From Acinetobacter sp. MB5 (GTDB taxonomy: Bacteria; Pseudomonadota; Gammaproteobacteria; Pseudomonadales; Moraxellaceae), in the NCBI RefSeq assembly GCF_003261585.1, contig NZ_POVU01000001.1, forward strand, positions 310,001 through 374,000: a DNA stretch of 64,000 bases. The letters run 5' to 3'. The notes under the pieces were generated by a model. The model made no database searches. It was not told the DNA's origin and saw only the letters and a list, made by a program, of their open reading frames with translations. This document shows, in pieces, positions 57,169-64,000 of the stretch; position 1 is the first letter of the stretch; every line of letters begins with the position of its first letter. The position numbers and the translations under genes are program-made.

Positions 57169-57765
57169 ATGAGACAAAGTAAAAATAGTTTGAAGCTTGA
57201 ACAATATATTGGCATTCAAATCAAACGCCATCGTCAAGAACAGGGTTTGAAATTGTCTGAGGTTGCACAGATCGCAGGAATTAGTCAGGGCATGCTCAGC
57301 AAAATTGAAAATGCCCAAGTGTCCACCAGCCTTGAAACCTTAAGCCGCTTATGTGAAGTGCTCGGTATTCCCATGTCGACATTATTTAGCCAGTATGACC
57401 AGCAAGAAAGCCATGCCATGTTGGTTAAATCGGGCGATGGTATGGAAGTGGTTCGCCGTGGCACAGAAAAAGGACATACCTATCATTTATTGACCCATTC
57501 ACGCGGCCCGCGTAAAAACTTTGAAGCCTATTTGGTCAGCATGGACGATGCCAGCGAGGAGTTCCCGACTTTTGCCCACCCAGGGACAGAAATGTTGTAT
57601 TTAGTTGAAGGTGAAATGTTGTATCGTCACGGGCATGAAGTGTTTCATATGCAACCAGGCGACTGTTTAACTCTGGAAGGTGAGATTCCACACGGCCCAG
57701 AAAAACTGATTCAGGTTCCGATTCGCCTGCTCTCGGTGATGAACTACGCACAGCCTCAGGAATAA
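57169..57765 (+). CDS. XRE-cupin transcriptional regulator
   Basis: The 198-residue protein has an HTH_3 domain at residues 10-70 (IGIQIKRHRQEQGLKLSEVAQIAGISQGMLSKIENAQVSTSLETLSRLCEVLGI) and a C-terminal cupin_2 domain (GTEMLYLVEGEMLYRHGHEVFHMQPGDCLTLEGEIPHGPE). Such regulators usually bind a small ligand in the cupin and act on adjacent operons. Its divergence from the GmaS/GlnT-like operon suggests it senses an amine, glutamate derivative or formaldehyde-related signal. AGGA lies upstream of the ATG. Confidence 0.88.
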   Translation: MRQSKNSLKLEQYIGIQIKRHRQEQGLKLSEVAQIAGISQGMLSKIENAQVSTSLETLSRLCEVLGIPMSTLFSQYDQQESHAMLVKSGDGMEVVRRGTEKGHTYHLLTHSRGPRKNFEAYLVSMDDASEEFPTFAHPGTEMLYLVEGEMLYRHGHEVFHMQPGDCLTLEGEIPHGPEKLIQVPIRLLSVMNYAQPQE

Positions 57766-57867
57766 TTTTTCAGATACCGACAGGCACAATGTCATTTTAA
57801 AATGCCTGTCAATAATAGATCTCTTTAATCAATCAAAAAATGATCAATAAAATTAATATTAAAAGTT

Positions 57868-57900
57868 CCTTCTCCCTTTGGGAGAAGGTTAGGATGAGGG
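57868..57900. repeat. Short hairpin repeat found in many gammaproteobacteria
   Basis: CCTTCTCCC and GGGAGAAGG enclose TTT, followed by TTAGGATGAGGG. It lies in the gap between the XRE-cupin gene and the CoA-transferase end. I recall this type of sequence as a frequent intergenic repeat; copy number here is unknown. A second stem, GACAGGCA/TGCCTGTC at 57779-57810, may end the regulator transcript. Confidence 0.55.
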
Positions 57901-57971
57901 TATTTATATTGTGATTTATTGTTTAGAAAATGACTTATGAAATAAAGTCGAATGATCCTTTTTTCTCGATC

Positions 57972-59213
57972 TTATTCCACACCCACCACATCATCCTGTT
58001 CAGTAAAAGCCTCAATAACTCCTGTAGCTTCGAGCTGCCTTAATTCGCTCTCACTGCGATACTGTTGTAAGACCTTCCAAGTGTGCTCCCCTAAACGAGG
58101 GGGCGCTTGACGGTATTCAATCGGTGTTTCAGACAATTTAATCGGTGAAGCAATCATTTTAAATTCAGCATTCTGTGGATGTGGCACATTCACCAGCATA
58201 TTGCGCGCCTGAATCTGTGGCTCCTGTAATGCTTCTGCAATGGAATTAATCATCCCTACAGGGACTTGTTTCGCATGAATACAATCTACCCAGAACTGTG
58301 CATTCTGAGTCAAAAAGTGCTGCTCCAATTGCTGAACCAAAACATGACGATGTTTCACCCGATCCTGATTCGAGCGAAAATCAGGATGATCCCAAAGGTC
58401 TGGTCGCTGAATCGCCATACACAGAGCTTTAAACTGCTTGTCATTTCCACAGGCAATAATAAAATCTTTATCTTTTGCCTTAAATGTCTGATACGGCACA
58501 ATATTCGGGTGAGTATTTCCCATCCGCACTGGGGATTTTTCTGTCAGCAGATAATTCATGCCCTGATTGGCCAAACCTGCGACCTGAACATCCAGCAATG
58601 ACAAATCAATATGCTGACCTTTTCCAGTCGTAAGACGTGACCAAAGCGCTGCCTGTATTGCAATGGTGGCATACAGTCCTGTTTGTAAATCCGTGACTGC
58701 AACCCCGACTTTTTGCGGCACATTTTCAGGTTCACCTGTAATGCTCATCAGTCCTGCCATACCCTGAATAATAAAGTCATAACCCGGTTCTGCCGCACGT
58801 GGTCCTGTCTGCCCAAAACCTGTAATCGAACAATACACCAGTCGAGGGTTGATCTTGCTCAGGCTGGCATAGTCCAGACCATATTTCACTAAAGAGCCTG
58901 CCTTATAGTTTTCAATCAGTACATCAGCATTTTTAACCATGTCCTGAATCAGCAATTGTCCTTGTTTTGAGGCGATATCAACCGCTACTGAATATTTATT
59001 ACGGTTTGCTGACTGATAATAACCTGCTTCTCGGGTAGCATCTCCCTGTTCATCGGGCATCCACGGTGGTCCCCACATACGGGTATCGTCCCCAACTTTG
59101 GGACGTTCGATCTTGATCACCTCTGCACCCAAATCAGCCAAAATCTGACCACACCATGGCCCTGCCAATACCCGACTCAAATCCAGTACACGCAACCCTG
59201 TTAATGCACCCAT
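57972..59213 (-). CDS. CaiB/BaiF family CoA-transferase, probable glutarate CoA-transferase
   Basis: The 413-residue class III CoA-transferase has LSRVLAGPWCGQILADLGAEVIKIERP, the catalytic aspartate in GYDFIIQGMAGLMSITGEP and YQTFKAKDKDFIIACGND. Next to GcdH, it resembles GcdG, which moves CoA from succinyl-CoA to glutarate. The ATG at 59213 begins MGALTGLRVLDL; 16 residues of the longer frame are untypical. Confidence 0.82.
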   Translation of the reverse strand: MGALTGLRVLDLSRVLAGPWCGQILADLGAEVIKIERPKVGDDTRMWGPPWMPDEQGDATREAGYYQSANRNKYSVAVDIASKQGQLLIQDMVKNADVLIENYKAGSLVKYGLDYASLSKINPRLVYCSITGFGQTGPRAAEPGYDFIIQGMAGLMSITGEPENVPQKVGVAVTDLQTGLYATIAIQAALWSRLTTGKGQHIDLSLLDVQVAGLANQGMNYLLTEKSPVRMGNTHPNIVPYQTFKAKDKDFIIACGNDKQFKALCMAIQRPDLWDHPDFRSNQDRVKHRHVLVQQLEQHFLTQNAQFWVDCIHAKQVPVGMINSIAEALQEPQIQARNMLVNVPHPQNAEFKMIASPIKLSETPIEYRQAPPRLGEHTWKVLQQYRSESELRQLEATGVIEAFTEQDDVVGVE

Positions 59214-59273
59214 ATACTTATCCTTTTCATGATAGAGATGGCATCCATTCTTTGATGCCATCTTTGACAGTTC

Positions 59274-60590
59274 TTATGATTTTTGCGGATCGTACTGGCG
59301 ATCACGAATAAAAAGACCTGGTAATATACCTGCGATAAAATACGCGGCCCCCATCACAATAAATGCAATTGCGAATGTACCACCCGATGCCAAGAAGCCA
59401 ATGGTTGCAGGTGCAATCGCTGCTCCGACACGCCCAATATTGTAAGCACCACCAATTGCTGTTCCGCGTACATCGGTTGAGAACGATTCAGCCATATAGG
59501 TCGCATTGACCCCATATGGAATGCCATACAGAAAACCAAAGGTAATTAACAAATATAAAATGTTATCTGGCGTGTTAAAGAAAATAATGATAGGTAGAAA
59601 AATGGCGCTCGCTAAGGTACCAAAGACAAAAACAGCACGACGATTGAACTTGTCTGCAAGATATCCCGCCAGAATTTTCCCCAAAATCATTGCGGTATAT
59701 GAACCGACCATATAGCTGGTCAAAGATTTAAAGTTCATATGTAGACCCATTTCGAGATAACTTGGCATCCAGTTATTAATGCCGTAATAACCAAACTGTA
59801 GAAAGAAGGCAGTGGTCATCCAGAGCAGGAACATTTTTCGGTGTTTAAGGTTAATAAAAATTTGGCGATAAATACTGCGACTATTGGTTTGTGTCTGATC
59901 TATTTTTGTCTCTGTTTTTTCAGTGCTGAGTGACTGTATTTTGTTCAGTTGCCAAGACTTTGGCTCAGGGACAAATCGTTTTAGAAAAATATTGATTGCA
60001 GCAGGAATCACCGCAATAAAAAACAGAACGCGCCAGCCATGCTCAGGAATAATTGCCCCTGCTAAAATTGTCGCAACGATATAGCCCACTGTTTGACCTG
60101 TCTGCAAAGTTCCCAATATCGTCGTGCGATAACGAGTTGGAACGTATTCTGCCATTAAGGTATTACACGCCATATATAGCGCACCTATACCCAATGCACC
60201 AATGAATCTGAGCGCCATGAACTGTTCGAAACTTTGGGTAAAACCAAGCAAACAGGTTGCCACTGAAAAGAAAGTTACTGAATGCGCAATGGTTCTTACC
60301 CGACCAAACTTATCGCACGACCACCCCCCCAATATGCCACCAATGCCCATACCTGCCAAAGATGCACTACCTAAGGCACCTGCCTGAAAGGTCGACAAAC
60401 CAAATGCCGTTTTTAAACTGGTTAAACTATAGGACAGCAGCATAATATCGACACCGTCCACCACCATGGCAAAGTAGGCAAACAGTAATGCAAATTTCCA
60501 TGTATTTGGCGTAATCCGCTCATATGTTCCTACATTAGCAGGCAACGAACGGAGTAAATCGGTCACAACCGCTTGAACTTCATTGTTCAT
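59274..60590 (-). CDS. MFS transporter, AAHS-type
   Basis: The 438-residue transporter has 12 predicted helices and typical MFS loops GGWSCDKFGRVRT and ILAGYLADKFNRRAV. It resembles the aromatic acid:H+ symporter group. Gene neighbours suggest it imports glutarate or a related dicarboxylate, which is inference. It is 60 bp upstream of the CoA-transferase and on the same strand as gcdH. Confidence 0.82.
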   Translation of the reverse strand: MNNEVQAVVTDLLRSLPANVGTYERITPNTWKFALLFAYFAMVVDGVDIMLLSYSLTSLKTAFGLSTFQAGALGSASLAGMGIGGILGGWSCDKFGRVRTIAHSVTFFSVATCLLGFTQSFEQFMALRFIGALGIGALYMACNTLMAEYVPTRYRTTILGTLQTGQTVGYIVATILAGAIIPEHGWRVLFFIAVIPAAINIFLKRFVPEPKSWQLNKIQSLSTEKTETKIDQTQTNSRSIYRQIFINLKHRKMFLLWMTTAFFLQFGYYGINNWMPSYLEMGLHMNFKSLTSYMVGSYTAMILGKILAGYLADKFNRRAVFVFGTLASAIFLPIIIFFNTPDNILYLLITFGFLYGIPYGVNATYMAESFSTDVRGTAIGGAYNIGRVGAAIAPATIGFLASGGTFAIAFIVMGAAYFIAGILPGLFIRDRQYDPQKS

Positions 60591-60817
60591 CTTGACACCT
60601 CATTTTCCCAAATGAGTCTCGGTCATTCATCTGTTGCACATGTAAAAATCGCTACGCCTGTTTTTGTTGTATCCCTGTTGCTTGGCAAAACGTCTTTCTA
60701 CATGCCGCCTATCCGTGATGAATCCCTGACTATGCTTTGTTTAGATTTTTAAAACAAATGTCTCCTCAAGATGCCCACAACGAGCATCTCCAAGAATTTT
60801 TAATGAAAAGGTTTTAT

Positions 60818-62044
60818 TTAGTTGGCAAATGCAGCAATGCCAGTTTGCGCACGCCCCAAAATCAAGGCATGAATGTCATGTGTGCCTTCATAAGTATTCA
60901 CGACTTCAAGGTTAACCAAATGACGGGCAATCCCGAACTCATCACTAATCCCGTTACCACCCAGCATGTCACGAGCCAGACGGGCGATCTCCAGTGCCTT
61001 GCCACAGTTATTGCGCTTGATTAAGGATGTGCCTTCGACTGCGGCTAGACCTTCATCTTTCATACGCCCAAAACGCAAGGCAATCTGTAAGCCGAGTGCA
61101 ATTTCGGTTTGCATATCCGCCAGTTTTTTCTGAATCAGTTGATTGGCTGCAAGTGGTCGACCAAACTGCTGACGGTCGAGGGTGTATTGACGTGCGGTGT
61201 GCCAGCAAAATTCTGCGGCGCCCATCGCCCCCCATGCAATGCCATAACGTGCGCTATTCAAACAGGTAAATGGCCCTTTTAAACCACGAACTTCAGGAAA
61301 GGCATTTTCTTCAGGAACAAAGACATCATCCATGACAATTTCCCCTGTAATTGAAGCTCGCAACCCCACTTTGCCGTGAATTGCAGGTGCAGATAAACCT
61401 TGCCAACCTTTTTCTAAAATGAAACCGCGAATATCACCAACATTGCCTTCTTCTGACACTTCTTTTGCCCAAACGACAAATACATCGGCAATCGGGCTAT
61501 TGGTAATCCACATTTTTGAACCTTTCAGGCGATATCCACCTGCCACTTTTTTGGCACGTGTTGACATGCCCGCAGGGTCTGAACCGTGATCAGGCTCGGT
61601 CAACCCGAAACAGCCAATATATTCACCTGTTGCCAGTTTCGGCAGATATTTCTGTTTCTGCTCTTCTGTCCCAAACTCATTAATCGGGACCATCACCAAG
61701 GAACTTTGTACACTTGCCATAGAACGATAACCCGAATCAACGCGCTCGATTTCACGTGCAATCAAACCGTAACTGACATAGTTTAAACCTGCCCCACCAT
61801 ATTGTTCAGGAATGGTTGGCCCAAGTAACCCCAACTCCCCCATTTCTCGGAAAATGCGGGGATCTGTGGTTTCATGTCGGAATTGTTCAAGCACACGGGG
61901 CATAAGCTTATCTTGGCAGTAAGCTGCTGCTGCATCACGAATCATGCGTTCTTCTTCGGTGAGTTGATGCTCAATTAGAAATGGGTCTTGCCAGTTAAAT
62001 TGGACACGTTCAGATTTTTTTGTTGTTTCCAGCATTTGATTCAT
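60818..62044 (-). CDS. gcdH: Glutaryl-CoA dehydrogenase
   Basis: The 408-residue acyl-CoA dehydrogenase has [54 protein letters not shown] and the catalytic glutamate in [19 protein letters not shown], all typical of GcdH. The enzyme oxidises and decarboxylates glutaryl-CoA to crotonyl-CoA with FAD and an electron-transfer flavoprotein. It is used in lysine and glutarate breakdown. About 227 bp separates it from the MFS gene, whose frame continues the same strand. Confidence 0.93.
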   Translation of the reverse strand: MNQMLETTKKSERVQFNWQDPFLIEHQLTEEERMIRDAAAAYCQDKLMPRVLEQFRHETTDPRIFREMGELGLLGPTIPEQYGGAGLNYVSYGLIAREIERVDSGYRSMASVQSSLVMVPINEFGTEEQKQKYLPKLATGEYIGCFGLTEPDHGSDPAGMSTRAKKVAGGYRLKGSKMWITNSPIADVFVVWAKEVSEEGNVGDIRGFILEKGWQGLSAPAIHGKVGLRASITGEIVMDDVFVPEENAFPEVRGLKGPFTCLNSARYGIAWGAMGAAEFCWHTARQYTLDRQQFGRPLAANQLIQKKLADMQTEIALGLQIALRFGRMKDEGLAAVEGTSLIKRNNCGKALEIARLARDMLGGNGISDEFGIARHLVNLEVVNTYEGTHDIHALILGRAQTGIAAFAN

Positions 62045-62302
62045 TGCTTTCCTAGCCTGTTGTGGTTGATCTTTTCATTCATGCTACGATCAAGTTCTCC
62101 ACTCAGGCAAACGATTCTTTTTCATGCAGACATGTGGTTTACGCATATCTTATTTCACAAAAAATTATCTATTTTTTAAAAAGTATTTTAAATACAATAA
62201 CTTTTATATTTTTATAAAATGAAGATTTTATTTTTAAGGACAATCTATGTTATTTCTAAATACCTCATGCTAAAAATCCACTAATATGACAAGGATCGTG
62301 AT

Positions 62303-63253
62303 ATGCGTCGGATGATTCCATCTTTACAGTCACTGTTGTGCTTTGAATCTGCCGCCAAACATAAAAGCTATACCCATGCTGCGCAAGAACTGTGCATTAC
62401 TCAAAGTGCGGTTTCTCGACAAATCCAGCAATTAGAAGAATTTTTAAATCTGAGTTTATTTCAACGTACTCGCCACGGTGTGGAATTGACGCTGGCAGGC
62501 GAGCAGTATTTTAAAAGTATCAAATCTTCATTATTGAACATTGAACAAAGCACGATGGATCTTATGTCGCATAAAGGGCTTGGCGGTACACTGAAACTCG
62601 GCGTTGTTCCTACTTTCGCGACTCGCTGGTTACTACCTCGACTGTATCGTTTCAATCAGATCTATCCTGAAATTACAGTGCATCTTGAAACCAGCACCAA
62701 GCCGTTTTTGTTTAGCGAACATATTTTTGATGCTGCAATCTACGCAGGTACGCCGTCCCAACTTGAAAACTGGCCTGAGGCAAAGGTTGAATTTCTCATG
62801 CAAGAAGAGGTTGTTCCTGTCTGTTCGGTACAGTTGATTCAAAAATATTTCCCCGAAATAGATCTGAATACAATTGATTTGACTCCGCAGCAATTGAGTC
62901 AATTGCCTTTATTGCAGCAAACGACGCGACCTTATATCTGGAAAGAATGGTTCAATGCAGCAGGTTATGATGATCCTTCCGCAATGGATGGACAACGCCA
63001 CGAGCTTTTTTCCATGCTTGCAGTTGCCGCAACACATCACATGGGCGTGGCACTCATTCCTCAAATGCTCCTTGAGAAAGAATTGAAGAATACTGATTTG
63101 GTGATTGCCTCCCGATTTAAGCTGATCGGTTCGCGTTCTTATTATTTTGTTTATTCGGAACAACAAAATAGTGGTTTGATCTTAAAGTTTGTAGAGTGGC
63201 TTAGTCAGGAAGTTCAGGCTTATCAGCATAATGGCATAGCACGACGTGCTTAA
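62303..63253 (+). CDS. LysR regulator divergent from gcdH (GcdR-like)
   Basis: The 316-residue regulator has an HTH (SLLCFESAAKHKSYTHAAQELCITQSAVSRQIQQLEEFL) and a GcvA-type effector domain (LGVVPTFATRWLLPRLYRFNQIYPEITVHLETS). Divergence from gcdH with 258 bp between suggests it is the GcdR-type activator responding to glutarate. The intervening region is AT-rich; no clear T-N11-A site was assigned. Confidence 0.85.
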   Translation: MRRMIPSLQSLLCFESAAKHKSYTHAAQELCITQSAVSRQIQQLEEFLNLSLFQRTRHGVELTLAGEQYFKSIKSSLLNIEQSTMDLMSHKGLGGTLKLGVVPTFATRWLLPRLYRFNQIYPEITVHLETSTKPFLFSEHIFDAAIYAGTPSQLENWPEAKVEFLMQEEVVPVCSVQLIQKYFPEIDLNTIDLTPQQLSQLPLLQQTTRPYIWKEWFNAAGYDDPSAMDGQRHELFSMLAVAATHHMGVALIPQMLLEKELKNTDLVIASRFKLIGSRSYYFVYSEQQNSGLILKFVEWLSQEVQAYQHNGIARRA

Positions 63254-63307
63254 TCTAACATCATCAAAACCTAATAAAATCAGCTTTACTCTAATTTTAA
63301 ACACCAT

Positions 63308-63342
63308 AAAAAAAGCCCCAAGATAAAATCTTGAGGCTTTTT
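63308..63342. terminator. Terminator between the LysR gene and tRNA-Gly
   Basis: AAAGCCCCAAGAT (63312-63324) pairs with ATCTTGAGGCTTT (63328-63340) with one mismatch and a three-base loop. A and T tracts flank both sides, so it can serve both converging units. Confidence 0.88.
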
Positions 63343-63348
63343 AAATTT

Positions 63349-63424
<76 letters not shown>

Positions 63425-63487
63425 AATATGGACGCATTATAGAGTGTTTCAAAAAGCTGTCAACTCTTTTGGCATCCAAGTGGCTAT

Positions 63488-64000
63488 TTAATCAGCACGA
63501 CGCCAAACAGTCCCTTGACGGGTATCTTCCAAAACCACACCTTGATCCAGCAATGACTGACGAATTTCGTCCGCCTGAGCAAAATCTTTGGCTTTTTTGG
63601 CATCTTTACGTTGCTGAATCAAATCTTCGATTTGTTCTTCAGACAATCCTAAAGCTTCCTGACCAATATCTGACTTTAAGAAATCTTCAACATTGTGCTG
63701 TACTAAACCTAAAATGTTGGTCAAATGACGTAAGGTTGAATAATAAACCGCTGCCTGTTCAGCATTTTCTTCTTTCACTGCACGATTCAATTCTTTGTTG
63801 ACTTCAAACAATACCGCAATGGCTTCAGCTGTATTAAAGTCATCACGCATAGCAGCATTAAAACGTTCAACCAGTACTTGATCTAAAGTTTCAACGGTTT
63901 TTTCGCCATAAGCTTGCTGATATGCTTTAAATGAATGGTAGAAACGGCTAAGAGCAGTTTTCGCTTCTTTTAATGCTACATCCGAGAAATTGACTGGGCT
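63488..64000 (-). CDS. cysS: Cysteinyl-tRNA synthetase, C-terminal part (5' end outside window)
   Basis: The last 170 residues of CysRS are present, from SPVNFSDVALKEAKTALSR to TVWRRAD. They include MRDDFNTAEAIAVLFEVNKELNRA and RKDAKKAKDFAQADEIRQSLLDQGVVLEDTRQGTVWRR, the C-terminal DALR/CysRS-specific domain. The HIGH and KMSKS motifs lie beyond base 64000. The gene charges tRNA-Cys. It is followed by tRNA-Gly on the same strand. Confidence 0.95.
   Translation of the reverse strand, partial: SPVNFSDVALKEAKTALSRFYHSFKAYQQAYGEKTVETLDQVLVERFNAAMRDDFNTAEAIAVLFEVNKELNRAVKEENAEQAAVYYSTLRHLTNILGLVQHNVEDFLKSDIGQEALGLSEEQIEDLIQQRKDAKKAKDFAQADEIRQSLLDQGVVLEDTRQGTVWRRAD

Noticed and set aside
60769..60789. 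AGATGC/GCATCT hairpin near the gcdH end as a terminator
   Set aside because: The stem is only six bases with a nine-base loop and no clear T-run, so termination is not supported.

Overview
The window reads as a chromosomal segment of an Acinetobacter-like gammaproteobacterium (Moraxellaceae). This rests on the moderate to low G+C, the gene order lepA-lepB-DUF4845-rnc-era-lipoprotein-recO-pdxJ-miaE, the sbp-hydrolase-cysTWA-cysB block and the protein sequences themselves. No database search was possible. No phage, integrase, transposase, CRISPR array or rRNA was seen.

Region 1 (1-16 kb) is the most distinctive part: an apparently complete aerobic trimethylamine (TMA) to monomethylamine route. 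A Tmm-type flavin monooxygenase (4230-5597) would oxidise TMA to TMA N-oxide. A two-domain DUF1989-GcvT protein with the layout of TMAO demethylase Tdm (10604-12946) would give dimethylamine plus formaldehyde. A DmmA / VanB-type reductase / haem N-demethylase / GcvT-like operon (3439 down to 1) would demethylate dimethylamine. The folate-binding GcvT parts offer a way to trap the released C1 units. A soluble NarX-like kinase, a NarL-like regulator and an output-less double-PAS protein lie divergent to tdm, and two Amt ammonium transporters follow it. A diverged repeat-rich intergenic stretch (3440-4229) separates the dmm operon from tmm.

Region 2 (16-41 kb) is mostly housekeeping: miaE, pdxJ, recO, era, rnc, lepB, lepA, a thioesterase, a glycosylase-like protein, a gltIJKL glutamate/aspartate importer, tmk-mltG-pabC, the sulfate importer with CysB, a glyoxalase II-like hydrolase, a Leu-Trp-Leu tRNA cluster, a small protein kinase, a patatin phospholipase and a DUF815 ATPase.

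Region 3 (41.5-50.2 kb) is a malonate decarboxylase locus: a LysR regulator, the MadL/MadM transporter and mdcABCDEGH. It is bracketed by two direct copies of an 85-bp dyad-containing repeat. A SulP transporter with a small ParB-like partner follows.

Region 4 (52.4-57.8 kb) is a type III glutamine synthetase / class II amidotransferase / GXGXG / FMN glutamate-synthase-like operon. It is the same gene set as gmaS-mgsABC of the N-methylglutamate pathway and as glnT-glxBCD. It is read from a good sigma-54 (-24/-12) match and faces an XRE-cupin regulator. It could take methylamine from region 1 onward, although no N-methylglutamate dehydrogenase lies in the window. Further sigma-54-like sites precede the second amt gene and the kinase operon, which suggests nitrogen control.

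Region 5 (58-63.3 kb) looks like a glutarate module: a GcdG-like CoA-transferase, an MFS carrier, GcdH and a divergent LysR regulator. A tRNA-Gly and the 3' part of cysS close the window.
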